A stretch of DNA of 64,000 bases from CAZRHH01 sp964599885 (GCA_964599885.1 CAZRHH010000012.1:1-64000); one strand, 5' to 3'. Shown: positions 32,096 to 41,638, numbered from the stretch's first letter. Made by a program: numbers and translations. Notes: generated from the letters alone by a model not told the origin.

Positions 32096-32740
32096 TTACA
32101 GCACGGACTCCGCGGCGTCGAACGCCGGGTACGGCGGGAACAGCGACTCAAGTTCGCGGCGGATCGGATCGTCGGGCGGCAGATATCGGCTGAAGTCGCC
32201 GTCCGGCTGCGGCGTCTCGCGCTGCCCGGTGACTCTCTTGTCCATGATCTTGTTCTGCAGCATGATCAGCCCCGTCAGCAGCGACTCCGGACGCGGCGGA
32301 CATCCCGGCACGTAGACGTCGACCGGAATCAGCAGATTCACGCCCGGCACCACGCTGTACGCGTAGGCGAACGGCCCGCCCATGATCGCGCAGCCACCCA
32401 TCGAGATCGCCCACTTTGGATCGGGCATCTGTAGCCAGATGCGGCGGATCGCCGGCGCCATTTTCCACGTACACGTGCCCGACACGATCATCAGGTCGGC
32501 CTGACGGGGCGACGCGCGAAAGATCTCGGCGCCAAAGCGCGAAATGTCGTAGCGTGGCGTCGCCGTCGCGATCATCTCCATTGCGCAACAGGCAAGACCG
32601 AACATCGTCGGCCACAGCGACGAACTGCGCGCCCAGTTCATGATCGTGTCGACGCCCGTCAGCAAGATGTTTTGTTCGACGTCCGTATCGACGTCGCCGG
32701 CGAGATCCTGACCAACGATCGGGATGGATTCGAGTGTCAT
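32096..32740 (-). CDS. nuoB: Orphan NuoB-like NADH:quinone oxidoreductase subunit
   Basis: A 214-aa protein of the Complex I 20-kDa/NuoB family. The four ligands of cluster N2 are present: Cys51-Cys52 (ACCAMEM), Cys117 (MGGCAIMGG, where MGSCA is usual) and Cys147 (GCPPRPES). An extra Cys90 sits in GTCTWKM. NuoB normally lies between nuoA and nuoC; none is here, the neighbours being a DUF2171 and a DUF3105 gene. It may be a second copy or part of a dispersed set. The ATG at 32740 is chosen because conserved sequence begins after it; an upstream TTG (32776) is possible. Confidence 0.88.
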   Translation of the reverse strand: MTLESIPIVGQDLAGDVDTDVEQNILLTGVDTIMNWARSSSLWPTMFGLACCAMEMIATATPRYDISRFGAEIFRASPRQADLMIVSGTCTWKMAPAIRRIWLQMPDPKWAISMGGCAIMGGPFAYAYSVVPGVNLLIPVDVYVPGCPPRPESLLTGLIMLQNKIMDKRVTGQRETPQPDGDFSRYLPPDDPIRRELESLFPPYPAFDAAESVL

Positions 32741-32799
32741 CGCTTCATTCTGACCGATCGTTCGGCGCTTGGGCAATATTTCACAAACGATCCCCGAAG

Positions 32800-33537
32800 C
32801 TAGTTCACCGCCGTCTCCGGACAGAAGCCCTCCGGATCGAAGCGGCAGCTATGCGCCTTGATGAAGTCGCGCACCCGCGCTTCGTCGAACTCTTCGAGGC
32901 TAAACGTGTCGATGCGCGTCCAGCTTGCCAACGCCATCGTATCTTCGGCGAGGTCGCTGGTTGGCGCCATCACCACGCGCGCACCGAGCGACAGCTCCTC
33001 ACCGACAAGCGCACGCGTCCGTTCGACGGTCGCCTCGCAGTCGGGCCCGGTGCAGCGGTAGCCGAGAAAGACGCCGGCGTGCTCTTGCAGATGGGGGATC
33101 GCCTCGCGCGGGAACTCGAACTCGTAGATGCCGGGATCCGGCGGGATATTGACGATGTTGCCGCCGCCCAGGTCGGCGTCGCGGACGACGGGCAGATGCA
33201 GCCCGGAGGTCGGCGGATTCGACGCGTAACAGTCCTCGGCCGGATCACCTTCACAGAACGGCACGCGCTGAGCGAGCGGAAAGCTCGGCGTGTGCATGCG
33301 CCCTTGCGACGCGACGTAGCGCCCGGGCAGATCGCCGGAGTCATCCAGTTCGGCTTCGTCCGCCGCGTCCCGTTGCAGATCGCCGACGGCCTCGTCCTCG
33401 CTCAGACCGGCGCCGCGGCCGATACGCACGGCGTCTTCGCCCTGCACGGCGCCGCTGTACAGCGCCAGATCAAGCACGCCAACGGCCACGATGGCGACGA
33501 ACATCACGATCTCGGGAAGGTTGCGGCGAAGGGACAT
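32800..33537 (-). CDS. DUF3105 membrane-anchored protein
   Basis: A 245-aa protein with one N-terminal membrane helix (EIVMFVAIVAVGVLDLALY, about 8-26) and an extracytoplasmic DUF3105 domain. The domain signature is YASNPPTSGLHLP, then PGIYEFEFP and an H..EHAGVFLGY segment. Five Cys are present in the outer domain (e.g. FCEGDPAEDC, RCTGPDC), so disulfides are likely. DUF3105 proteins are of unknown function, common in actinobacteria and Chloroflexi. A TATACT box (33549-33544) lies exactly 6 nt before the ATG at 33537, so the transcript would be leaderless at this codon; an adjacent ATG at 33540 is the alternative. Confidence 0.78.
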   Translation of the reverse strand: MSLRRNLPEIVMFVAIVAVGVLDLALYSGAVQGEDAVRIGRGAGLSEDEAVGDLQRDAADEAELDDSGDLPGRYVASQGRMHTPSFPLAQRVPFCEGDPAEDCYASNPPTSGLHLPVVRDADLGGGNIVNIPPDPGIYEFEFPREAIPHLQEHAGVFLGYRCTGPDCEATVERTRALVGEELSLGARVVMAPTSDLAEDTMALASWTRIDTFSLEEFDEARVRDFIKAHSCRFDPEGFCPETAVN

Positions 33538-33543
33538 CATACG

Positions 33544-33602
33544 AGTATAGCGAGCGCATTCCGCGAGAGTGGCTTTGTCGCCGTTCGCGCGTTCACTAGA
33601 CT
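33544..33602. promoter_or_regulatory. Divergent leaderless-type promoters (DUF3105 / hydrolase)
   Basis: Minus strand: -10 TATACT at 33549-33544, with the expected start site falling on the ATG at 33537. Plus strand: -35 TTGTCG (33575-33580), 16-nt spacer, -10 TAGACT (33597-33602), 9 nt before the ATG at 33612. Neither start has a Shine-Dalgarno sequence. Confidence 0.55.
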
Positions 33603-33611
33603 GCGCACTGC

Positions 33612-34835
33612 ATGACACATCCCGCCGCCAGATTCATGATCCGCACCTGGCCACTCCTGCTGGCGATCGCCATCCTCATCGGCACGCCGCCGCTGCTGCG
33701 GCTGCACCGCTACGGGCGCGTCGCCGTCGACACCGCGATCTACTTGCCCGACATGGTGCTGCAGGTGCCGCTGCCGTATCGCCCGATCGAGCTGATCACC
33801 GATGCACCGACTCGCGAGCGGGTAACGATTGAATACGAGAGCCGGAACGGCCGGCGCACGATCGAAGCCGATCTCTATCTGCCTGCGCACGGCACGGCGC
33901 ACCAGGGCATCGTCTTCTCGATGGGCGCGCCGCCGCTCGACCTCGATGACAAGCGCCTCATCCGCATCGCCGAGGACGGTGCGCGCGCCGGCGTCGTCAT
34001 GCTCGTGCCGTTTTCGGAGCGCCTCGACGACTGGCGTATCGAAGCCGAGGAGATCGACGCGCTCGTCGCCGAGTTCGAGTACGTGCAGGCGTTGCCGCAG
34101 GTCGACCCGGCGCGCGTCGGGTTCTTTGGCGCCAGCGTCGGCGGTTCGCTCGCGCTCGTCGCGGCAGCGGACCCGCGCATCGCGGATGACGTCGACCACA
34201 TCGTCTCGTTCGGCGGCCTGTACGACGCGCTCGATACATTCGGCGCCGTCCGCACGAACCAGATCCGGTACGGCGACATCGATGAAGAATGGGAGCCGGC
34301 AAACCACGCCGAGCGCATCGTCGCGCAACAACTGATCAATCGCATCGATGACGACGCCGACCGCGCGGCGCTGGTCCGCTGGTTCATCGGCCCGGACTAC
34401 GACTACGATACGGTACCACCGTCAGCGTCCGACGAAACGCCCGCCGAACCGGACGAATACGCGGCGTTGTCGCCGGTGGCGCGCGACGCCTACGACTTCC
34501 TCACCAACCGCGACCTCGACGCTGTACCAGATCTGATCGCGCGGCTTCCGGAGGACGCGCGCGAAACGCTTGAGTACCTGTCGCCCGTGAATAGCATCGA
34601 ACGCGTGAAAGCGGAACTCTACATCCTGCACGACCGCGGCGACCCGTTCATCCCGTTCACCGAGTCACGCCGCCTCAAGGACGCGATCGGCGATCGCGAC
34701 GACGCCCACTTCGACGAGCTGAGCCTGTTCGAGCACGTCGAGCCGAATCCGCGGCAACGCCCGGACGTGGTCGCGCTCGACAGCACGCGGTTGCTGTTCC
34801 GGCTGTATCAGCTCTTGCTGCGCTGGAGTGCCTGA
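33612..34835 (+). CDS. Alpha/beta hydrolase, membrane-anchored
   Basis: A 407-aa protein with an N-terminal hydrophobic helix (WPLLLAIAILIGTPPLL, about 13-29) that should anchor it or serve as a signal. The nucleophile elbow is GASVGG with Ser175. The likely acid is an Asp in ILHDRGDPFIP and the His is in LFEHVEP near the C-terminus, in the order expected for the fold. A ~100-residue acidic insert (about 225-300) forms the lid. The substrate is unknown; the pattern resembles dienelactone-hydrolase/prolyl-oligopeptidase relatives. Monocistronic, with its own near-leaderless promoter. Confidence 0.75.
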   Translation: MTHPAARFMIRTWPLLLAIAILIGTPPLLRLHRYGRVAVDTAIYLPDMVLQVPLPYRPIELITDAPTRERVTIEYESRNGRRTIEADLYLPAHGTAHQGIVFSMGAPPLDLDDKRLIRIAEDGARAGVVMLVPFSERLDDWRIEAEEIDALVAEFEYVQALPQVDPARVGFFGASVGGSLALVAAADPRIADDVDHIVSFGGLYDALDTFGAVRTNQIRYGDIDEEWEPANHAERIVAQQLINRIDDDADRAALVRWFIGPDYDYDTVPPSASDETPAEPDEYAALSPVARDAYDFLTNRDLDAVPDLIARLPEDARETLEYLSPVNSIERVKAELYILHDRGDPFIPFTESRRLKDAIGDRDDAHFDELSLFEHVEPNPRQRPDVVALDSTRLLFRLYQLLLRWSA

Positions 34836-34852
34836 GCGAATCGCGCCTGTCG

Positions 34853-35065
34853 CTAGTCTTCGACGAGGCCCTGGGAAACGAGGAATTGCTTCGCGTCATC
34901 GACGCTGTTGAAGACACGGGAACCGAGTCCATCGAGCGTGTCGACGACGTCGTCGTCGGCCGAATCATCGTACGCCGCATCGACGATGCCCGCGCGCTCG
35001 ACCCGCCCCTGCGCGGCGAACCCGTTTTCGATGTACGGCGCGACCTTGCTCCACTTGACAGCCAT
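34853..35065 (-). CDS. Conserved hypothetical 70-aa acidic protein
   Basis: A small protein starting MAVKWSKVAPYIENGFAAQG and ending VFNSVDDAKQFLVSQGLVED. It is acidic in the middle (DDSADDDVVDTLDG) and has no Cys, no membrane helix and no domain I recognise. The start at 35065 is supported by AAGGAGA six nt upstream and by a possible -10 TATATT at 35118-35113. I think it is real because of this context; the function is unknown. Confidence 0.65.
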   Translation of the reverse strand: MAVKWSKVAPYIENGFAAQGRVERAGIVDAAYDDSADDDVVDTLDGLGSRVFNSVDDAKQFLVSQGLVED

Positions 35066-35218
35066 CGAGTCTCCTTCAATCTGGGGGGAGTGCGCCGAGT
35101 TCGTTCGGCCCAATATAGCGATCAGCCTCACGAGGCGAAACGACCGCCCCGCGCCGACCGCAGGGTCCGGCACGATCACCCTGTGATACGCATGGAATAC
35201 GCTGGACGGTGCGCTCGC

Positions 35219-35247
35219 TTGAGGCGCTGCCGCCGATTCGTTACGAT
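35219..35247 (+). promoter_or_regulatory. Promoter of tRNA-Asn
   Basis: -35 TTGAGG (35219-35224), 17-nt spacer, -10 TACGAT (35242-35247), 31 nt before the tRNA. Confidence 0.6.
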
Positions 35248-35278
35248 GCCACGCGCCGTTATCTCCGGCGCGTCTCGC

Positions 35279-35353
35279 TCCCTGGTAGCTCAATGGTAGA
35301 GCAGCCGACTGTTAATCGGCTGGTTGTTGGTTCGAGTCCAGCCCAGGGAGCCA
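35279..35353 (+). tRNA. tRNA-Asn (anticodon GTT)
   Basis: A 75-nt cloverleaf with encoded CCA. Acceptor arm TCCCTGG/CCAGGGA, anticodon loop CTGTTAA in stem GCCGA/TCGGC (anticodon GTT), T-arm GTTGGTTCGAGTCCAGC. The convergent YCF48-repeat gene ends 16 bp downstream. Confidence 0.95.
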
Positions 35354-35369
35354 ATCCTATTTTCGCCAC

Positions 35370-37508
35370 TCAGCGGACTCTGCGCCGGCTTACGACGAAC
35401 CATACCGATCCACCAGTAATGAGGGTCACCGCTGCGATCGTTCCGATGGTTCGTGACCCGGCGTTACCCGTTTCATCGTCACGTCCCTCGCCGGTGCTCG
35501 GGCCGCCGATCGGCCGCACGCCTCCACTCACAGTTCGCTCGTAGAGATATGTGTGATCCTCCAAGAATTGAAAGGTGCCGGACGCGGCGTGCAACGTCAG
35601 GCGATCACCATGAAGGAGCAAGGCCTGTGCGTGAATGCGTGGCGGAACGGTAAACTCGACCACCCACGTCGCGCCACCGTCGGACGTCCTATAGATCACA
35701 GACCGATTCGAGTCTGCCGCCAACCCGATCGCCCAGCCACGACGATCGTCGGCGAAGGTAAAGTCTCTGAGAGCGACCGGTACGCGAGCGATGTCTCGCC
35801 AGTTCCGACCACCGTCATCCGTCCGCATGAGAGCGATGCTACACGGACACGGCCCTGGCTCATCTTCGAAACGCATCGCGAATCCCCGGCGCGCTGTCAC
35901 AAACGTGACATCGTCAGTGCGCATCGGAAGTGCGTGGGATTCTCCTGTCACGCCCCCATCGATTGTGGTGCGCAAGAAGTCAGTGCATACGGGACGGTGG
36001 ATTGTGCGTTCGCAGCGGACAACGTCATACCCGAAGTCCCGGTCGATGAACCGACCGCCGTCCTGCACCTGCATCCACGTTAGCCCTGCGTCGTCCGTCC
36101 GCCATAGCCGGGCGTCGGCCGTCATCCACGCCCGCTGCGCATCGGTCGTTTGAAACTCACCAAGGAGATACCAACGGCCGTTAAGTCCGCTCCACGTTTC
36201 GCCGTTGTCGACACTGCGATAAAGGGCCGGACATCCGCTGCACGGACTTCCGACGGTCGCCCAGATCACGGAGTTCCCAACAGGGAACACTCGTCCAAAG
36301 GCGGCGGGCGTATCGAGTCGCCGCCAATGGCGTCCCGCGTCGTCGCTGGCGTGAAGCGCCCCGTGTCCTGTCGCGTAGCCTCTCGCGGTGTCGTCGGGCG
36401 CGAACGCTACATACCAAAAGCTTGGGGTGATCGGGGTTTCGGCTGCCGTCACGATCCCGCTCGCCAGATCAGCAAAGGCGATACCGTCGTCCCGATCCCC
36501 GCCAACGGCACGCGTTGCGGTCACGTCCCAAGCGCCCACGTATCCATCGCCCAGTACCAACGGCCTCCACGACACACCGCCGTCGTCGCTGCGATGCAGC
36601 GTGCGGATACATCTCTCCTGACCGCAGATCGACGTGTCCGTCCAGACAACGCCGTTCGTCGCGATTCGAAGCCGACGCGATACCGGTGGTGAAGCAGGTA
36701 GCTCGAACCAAGTCTCGCCACCGTCCTCGGTTCGGTGCACTCGCTCGCACGGGCTCAACGGTACACATGGGGTCGTGCCATACCCAACCATCTCATCGAC
36801 GAACGCGATCGACTGAGGCGCGAACTCCGCCGGAGACTCCGCGGCGACGGTCCACGTCGCACCACCATCCTCGGTACGCAGTAAGGCACGGCGATCCCTC
36901 GAACACTCGCGAAACTCTTGCCCGGCGACGCACGGCGAAGCGACAACCCAACCGGCGTCGCCGACGAACGTGACCGTATGGAAAATGGAATAGCCAGCGA
37001 GCGGCTGGACGTTGATCCAGCTCCGCCCGCCGTCTGTCGTGTGCAGGACTCTGCCCTGGGGGTGCGCGCCAATCGGAATGTCGGTCGAGTGATCGACATC
37101 AATCCCGGCTACCCATGCCTCCGTGTCGCTGATCACCGCAATGGATTGAAGGGCAATCGCGGGATCGACGAGTTGCGGCGACCACGTTTGTCCACCGTCG
37201 TCGGAGCGTGCGATCGACTGCGACTCCCCGACCGCCCACACGCGCTGTGCATCGACGTATCCGAACGCTGCGAATCCGTGATGCTCCTCGCTCGGCACGC
37301 TTGCCCATGATGCGCCTCCGTCGGTTGTACGCAGCACGGCCCGGGAAGTCGAAGCAAGACCCAGATGTTCATCGAACATTTCGATCGGCCCCACGTCCTG
37401 CGCAGGCGCATCGTAGATCGGCGTCCAGGCACCGTCCTGCGCCGAAACCCCGTTACCGATGAGCAGCGCCGAGCCAGCGATCAGCGTCACCAGAATGGCT
37501 ATCCGCAT
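35370..37508 (-). CDS. Exported YCF48/BNR-repeat beta-propeller protein with C-terminal membrane anchor
   Basis: A 712-aa protein with a signal peptide (MRIAILVTLIAGSALLIGNG, cleavage near VSAQ-D). It holds about twelve repeats of the form R-[TS]-x-D-G-G-x-[ST]-W (e.g. LRTTDGGASW, HRTEDGGETW, MRTDDGGRNW), the hallmark of sialidase-like Asp-box or YCF48 propeller blades. A C-terminal helix (TIGTIAAVTLITGGSVWFVV) followed by RRRVR anchors it to the membrane, so the propeller faces outward. Asp-boxes are structural, and no sialidase catalytic residues are evident. Ten-plus Cys in pairs suggest disulfides. Codon use appears less GC-biased than the neighbours. Confidence 0.8.
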   Translation of the reverse strand: MRIAILVTLIAGSALLIGNGVSAQDGAWTPIYDAPAQDVGPIEMFDEHLGLASTSRAVLRTTDGGASWASVPSEEHHGFAAFGYVDAQRVWAVGESQSIARSDDGGQTWSPQLVDPAIALQSIAVISDTEAWVAGIDVDHSTDIPIGAHPQGRVLHTTDGGRSWINVQPLAGYSIFHTVTFVGDAGWVVASPCVAGQEFRECSRDRRALLRTEDGGATWTVAAESPAEFAPQSIAFVDEMVGYGTTPCVPLSPCERVHRTEDGGETWFELPASPPVSRRLRIATNGVVWTDTSICGQERCIRTLHRSDDGGVSWRPLVLGDGYVGAWDVTATRAVGGDRDDGIAFADLASGIVTAAETPITPSFWYVAFAPDDTARGYATGHGALHASDDAGRHWRRLDTPAAFGRVFPVGNSVIWATVGSPCSGCPALYRSVDNGETWSGLNGRWYLLGEFQTTDAQRAWMTADARLWRTDDAGLTWMQVQDGGRFIDRDFGYDVVRCERTIHRPVCTDFLRTTIDGGVTGESHALPMRTDDVTFVTARRGFAMRFEDEPGPCPCSIALMRTDDGGRNWRDIARVPVALRDFTFADDRRGWAIGLAADSNRSVIYRTSDGGATWVVEFTVPPRIHAQALLLHGDRLTLHAASGTFQFLEDHTYLYERTVSGGVRPIGGPSTGEGRDDETGNAGSRTIGTIAAVTLITGGSVWFVVSRRRVR

Positions 37509-37555
37509 ACATGCGAAACGCCGCCGGTGCCGAAAAGGTTAACGGCCAGTCGGCA

Positions 37556-39133
37556 TCAATTCACGCGCCGGACGCCGGCGCCCCAGTAGCGCTCGCGGAT
37601 CAGAAACTTCTGCAGCTTGCCGGTGACAGTGCGGGGCAGCGACTCGACGAACTCGACCGACGTCGGGCACTTAAAGTGCGCGAGACGGGCCCGGCTGAAT
37701 TCGATGATCTCGGCTTCGGTCGCCGCGGCGTCCTGGCGCAGCACGATCAGCGCTTTCGGCGTCTCGCCCCACTGTTCGCTCGGGACGCCGACGACGGCGC
37801 ACTCCAGCACGGCCGGATGCTTGTAGAGCGCGTCCTCGATTTCAGGCGAGCTGATGTTCTCACCACCGGAGATGATCACGTCCTTCTTCCGGTCGACGAT
37901 GTGGATGTTCGCGTACTCGTCCCACACGGCGAGATCGCCGGTATGAAAGTAGCCGCCGTGCATCGCGGCCGCCGTTTCCTCGGGCTGCAGCCAGTAGCCC
38001 TTCAGCACGACGTTCGACCGCACCCACACCTCGCCGATCGACGTGCTATCCATCGGCACCGGGTTGCCGTCGTCATCGAGCACCTGGATGTCCGTGCCGA
38101 TCGCCTCGACGCCGGCGTGCGCGCGGCGAGCGTAGTCGCGCTTTGCCGTATGCATGTCGGGCGTCGAGACGGTGATGATCGGCGACGTCTCCGTCAGCCC
38201 GTAGATCTGGATGAACTCCCAGCCAAGTTCTTCTTCGAGCTGCTCGATGAACGCGGCCGGCGGCGGCGCGCCCGCGACCGTGAAGCGCGGCCGCGTCGTG
38301 ATGTTGTGCTGCGCCTTGTCGGGATAGTTGAGCAGCGAGCTCAGCACGGCGGGCGCCATGCAGGCGAACGTCACTCCGAGCTCCGCGATCAGCCGGTACG
38401 CCTCGCTGGGCACGACGGCGCGCAGCACGACGTGCGTGCCGCCCATCGCCGTGATCGCGAACGGCCCACCCCAGCCGCTGGCGTGAAACATCGGCAGCGT
38501 CCACAGCTCGACATCGTCGTGCGTCACGCGCAGATGCGCGATGAAGTTGTACGCGTTGATGTAGCAATTGCGGTGCGTCAGCATCACGCCCTTCGGCCGC
38601 GCCGTCGTCCCGGACGTGTAGTTGATGGAGAATACGTCGTTCTCGTCCGCTTCGATCGCGGGCGTCGGCGTCACCGGCTCGCTCTGGATCAGCGCTTCCC
38701 AGTCGAGCCAGCCCGACGCCGCGTCGCCCGCGGCCTGCGCGACGATCCAGTGCCGCACCGTCGTTAGTTGCGAGCGGATCTCGTCGATCATCGGCACATA
38801 TTCGTAGTCGACAAGTACGACGCTGACGCCGGCGTGGTTGATGATGTACTCGTGGTCGGCCGCCGCGAGACGGTAGTTCAGCGGCACGATGATCGCGCCG
38901 ATCTGTGCGACGGCGTAGTAGCTCTCAAGAAAGAAGTGCGAGTTCGGGCTGAGAATGCACACCCGCTCGCCCGGCTGCACGCCGAGACGCAGCAGCGCGT
39001 GCGCGAGCCGGTTCACCCGCTGCTGAAACTCGCCATATGTGAACCGGCGATCGCCGTCGATGATCGCCGTCTTGCCCGGGTACAGCTTCGCCGCGCGCCG
39101 GAGAAAGTCGCCGACGAGCAGTGGCACTTCCAT
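37556..39133 (-). CDS. AMP-forming long-chain acyl-CoA synthetase-like ligase
   Basis: A 525-aa member of the adenylate-forming superfamily. A5-type ATP loop YTSGTTARPKGVMLTH, adenine/aromatic motif IYGLTETSP, hinge GYFHTGDLAVWD and IVDRKKDVIISGGENIS, and the C-terminal catalytic-lysine motif TVTGKLQK are all visible. It activates a carboxylic acid to the acyl-AMP and then acyl-CoA; chain length cannot be told. The ATG at 39133 is preferred (conserved sequence begins here, AAGGACTGACG upstream) over a start at 39181. A hydrolase and an acyl-CoA dehydrogenase follow in the same orientation further right, suggesting fatty-acid or aromatic-acid catabolism. Confidence 0.92.
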   Translation of the reverse strand: MEVPLLVGDFLRRAAKLYPGKTAIIDGDRRFTYGEFQQRVNRLAHALLRLGVQPGERVCILSPNSHFFLESYYAVAQIGAIIVPLNYRLAAADHEYIINHAGVSVVLVDYEYVPMIDEIRSQLTTVRHWIVAQAAGDAASGWLDWEALIQSEPVTPTPAIEADENDVFSINYTSGTTARPKGVMLTHRNCYINAYNFIAHLRVTHDDVELWTLPMFHASGWGGPFAITAMGGTHVVLRAVVPSEAYRLIAELGVTFACMAPAVLSSLLNYPDKAQHNITTRPRFTVAGAPPPAAFIEQLEEELGWEFIQIYGLTETSPIITVSTPDMHTAKRDYARRAHAGVEAIGTDIQVLDDDGNPVPMDSTSIGEVWVRSNVVLKGYWLQPEETAAAMHGGYFHTGDLAVWDEYANIHIVDRKKDVIISGGENISSPEIEDALYKHPAVLECAVVGVPSEQWGETPKALIVLRQDAAATEAEIIEFSRARLAHFKCPTSVEFVESLPRTVTGKLQKFLIRERYWGAGVRRVN

Positions 39134-39210
39134 CGTCAGTCCTTGCTCCCACCGAACCTCGATACAACAGCGCGCCAGCATTGCATGGGGCTCATTCGAT
39201 GCGCAAATAG

Positions 39211-40119
39211 CTACACGAGATACCGCTGCAGGAAGTCACGTTGAGCGGTGGCCGCCACGGTGAACTCGTCACTCGGCCAATGCAGCAGACCGAAATGCCC
39301 TCCCGCGATCTCGACGAGCTGCTTCTCCCCGGGTACTGCGTCGAACACCTGTCGCGCGATAGCCGGCACAGCGCGCGCCATCTCGTCCTCTGGCGCTATG
39401 ATGGCGAGCAGAGGCGTGTTGAGGTGCGGCGCCGCCAGGCCGGGATGGCCGGCGCCGTCCGTCCCGGAAACGACCAGTGTGGCGCGGTTCTCCCAGCCCG
39501 TACCATGACGCCCGCCGTACTCGATAAACCAGCGAAAGGCGGAAACGGGGGTCAACAAGGACGGCGTGCCCGTTTGATCGGAAGAGACGACGGGGAACGG
39601 GCCACGCACCGCCCCGGCGGGTGGATCGAACCCGCCGCGCAGAAGCCGTTCGCGCATGGCGGCGAAGCGTGCGGCGTTCGGATCGGGAGGGGCCGGCTCG
39701 GCGCCGCACGCCGGCACTTGCGCGATGATCGCTCGTACCCGCGCGTCCGTTGCACCGGCGATGATCACTTCCGCGGCGCTCAAGCTGTCGCCCCACAGGG
39801 CGATGCGCTCTCGGTCGATGCCGGCCAACGTCACGACATAGTCGAGTGCGTCTATGTAGCCGCGCGCCTGCAGCCAGACATCGATCTGTTGGCGGGGGTC
39901 GCCGTCGCTGATGCCAAAGTTGCGATGGTCGTAGAGGAGTACCGCGAACCCCCCCTCGCAGAGCGCTTCCGCATAGCGATCGGCGGTCATCCGGATCGTA
40001 GCGGAGAAGCCGTGTGCCATGACGACGGCCGGGGCGATAGCAACGTCCGGCGGGCGATACAGCCACCCACGAAGCATCGCGCCCTGGGACTCGAACTCCA
40101 CGACCTCGTGCATCGTCAT
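39211..40119 (-). CDS. Alpha/beta hydrolase (dienelactone hydrolase-like)
   Basis: A 302-aa soluble hydrolase. HGF oxyanion-loop motif in VVMAHGFSATIRM (about 34-46), nucleophile elbow ALWGDSLSAAEV with Ser in G-D-S-L-S, acid in LLAIIAPEDEMA, and the His in GGHFGLLHWPS near the C-terminus. Elements of the LYDHRNFGISDG strand-turn are typical of X-Pro-peptidase/fermentation-hydrolase relatives. The substrate is unknown. The start at 40119 has GGAGCGCAGC upstream. It lies between an acyl-CoA ligase and an acyl-CoA dehydrogenase. Confidence 0.82.
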   Translation of the reverse strand: MTMHEVVEFESQGAMLRGWLYRPPDVAIAPAVVMAHGFSATIRMTADRYAEALCEGGFAVLLYDHRNFGISDGDPRQQIDVWLQARGYIDALDYVVTLAGIDRERIALWGDSLSAAEVIIAGATDARVRAIIAQVPACGAEPAPPDPNAARFAAMRERLLRGGFDPPAGAVRGPFPVVSSDQTGTPSLLTPVSAFRWFIEYGGRHGTGWENRATLVVSGTDGAGHPGLAAPHLNTPLLAIIAPEDEMARAVPAIARQVFDAVPGEKQLVEIAGGHFGLLHWPSDEFTVAATAQRDFLQRYLV

Positions 40120-40284
40120 GCTGCGCTCCTGTGTCGCGATGTACCGAAGCATAGAGCGAACACATGCTGACGGGAGCCGGCGATGTATAACGTTCCCGTA
40201 GGCGGTAGCGCGGCCATTCAGAGTCCGCGCGATGGTCGATCCACCACGACCGCCGAAACCACACCCTTCACTCCACCCGCCCTC

Positions 40285-41535
40285 CTAATTCCCGAAGTCC
40301 CAACTGTCGCCGCGGTGGTACCGATTGAGAATGTTCTTCGCTATGAGGATCTTGTGCACCTCATCCGGGCCGTCGGCGATGCGCAGTGTGCGCGCGCCCT
40401 GGTACATCCCCGCGAGCGGCAGATCGCCCGAGACGCCCGCCGCGCCCCACACCTGGATCGCGCGGTCCACAACGCGATGATACGCCGCCGGCACGAAGAT
40501 CTTGATCGCCGAGATGTCGGTGCGCGGATCGGCGCCGCTCTCCATCTTTTCGGCGCAGTGAATCGTCATTAGCCGCGCCGACTGGATGTCGATATACGAG
40601 TCGGCGATGAAGCCCTGCATAAACTGCTTGCTCTCGAGCACGCCGCCGTGTACTTCGCGCGTCATCGTGCGCTGCACCATCAGGTCGAACGCGCGCCACA
40701 TCTGGCCGATCGAATTCATGCAGTGGAAGACGCGCCCAGCGCCGAGACGATCCTGCGCCGCCTGGTGCCCCGTGCCGGTCTGCCCGAGCTGGTTCGTTAC
40801 AGGCACGCGCACGTTGTCGTAGATGATCTCGCAGTGGTCGCTGTCGCGCTCACCCCACACCGGCACGCCGCGCACGACATTCACACCGGGCGTCTCTTTC
40901 GGCACGATGATCTGCGTCATCTTGCCGTTGCGCTCCGCCGGCCCCTCCGGGTCGTCCGTCCGGCACATGACGATAAAGAAGTTGGCGCGCTTACCGTTCG
41001 ACGTGAACCACTTGTGACCGTTGATCACCCACTCGTCGCCGTCACGCGTCGCCGTCGTGCGAATCGAGCGCGGATCGGAGCCGGCCGCGTCGGGTTCCGT
41101 CATCGAGAAGCCGGATTCCATCTTCCCTTCGATCAGCGGCAGCAGCCACTTCTTCTTCTGCTCCTCCGTGCCGTACTTCACGAGGATCGTCTGGTTGCCG
41201 GAGTTCGGCGCCACGACGCCGAAGAGCGATGCGGCGCCCGCCGCGTACGCCAACACCTCGTTCATGTACGCGTGCTCTAGGAAGTCGAGGCCCGAGCCGC
41301 CGTACTCCGTCGGCAGGTGCGGCGCCCAGAGCCCGGCCTCATGAACCTTCGCCTTGATGCCCTCGCGCAGGTGGCGCGCCTGCTGCACATCGGCTTCGCT
41401 GGCGTGGCCGTTGCGCCACTTCCAGAGGTCGTTCTCGACGGGAAGAATGTCTTCGTTGACGATCTGCGCCGTCTTCTGGCGGATGTCGTTGATGCGATCC
41501 GAGATCGTCGGAATCGGCTGTACGTTCATTTGCAT
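40285..41535 (-). CDS. Acyl-CoA dehydrogenase (ACAD10/11-like)
   Basis: A 416-aa flavoprotein. N-terminal helices, the FAD-contacting beta domain (GFSMTEPDAAGSDP and INGHKWFTSNG) and the C-terminal helical domain with QDRLGAGRVFHCMNSIGQ and the late RIADGPDEVHKI are present. The DGPDEVH ending and the RNG/KW-type insert resemble the ACAD10/11 branch, which handles 2-methyl or 4-hydroxy acyl-CoAs, but the substrate is not decidable here. It forms a catabolic group with the hydrolase and acyl-CoA ligase to its left. Confidence 0.93.
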   Translation of the reverse strand: MQMNVQPIPTISDRINDIRQKTAQIVNEDILPVENDLWKWRNGHASEADVQQARHLREGIKAKVHEAGLWAPHLPTEYGGSGLDFLEHAYMNEVLAYAAGAASLFGVVAPNSGNQTILVKYGTEEQKKKWLLPLIEGKMESGFSMTEPDAAGSDPRSIRTTATRDGDEWVINGHKWFTSNGKRANFFIVMCRTDDPEGPAERNGKMTQIIVPKETPGVNVVRGVPVWGERDSDHCEIIYDNVRVPVTNQLGQTGTGHQAAQDRLGAGRVFHCMNSIGQMWRAFDLMVQRTMTREVHGGVLESKQFMQGFIADSYIDIQSARLMTIHCAEKMESGADPRTDISAIKIFVPAAYHRVVDRAIQVWGAAGVSGDLPLAGMYQGARTLRIADGPDEVHKILIAKNILNRYHRGDSWDFGN

Positions 41536-41638
41536 GACGCGCTCCTCGGGTGACGGATGATTCGGGTGTTTGAATCTTAGGGCATCGAGGGCGTTGGATC
41601 ATCTTCGTTGGCCCGGCGCCTGGTCGTTCTAGTGGGGG

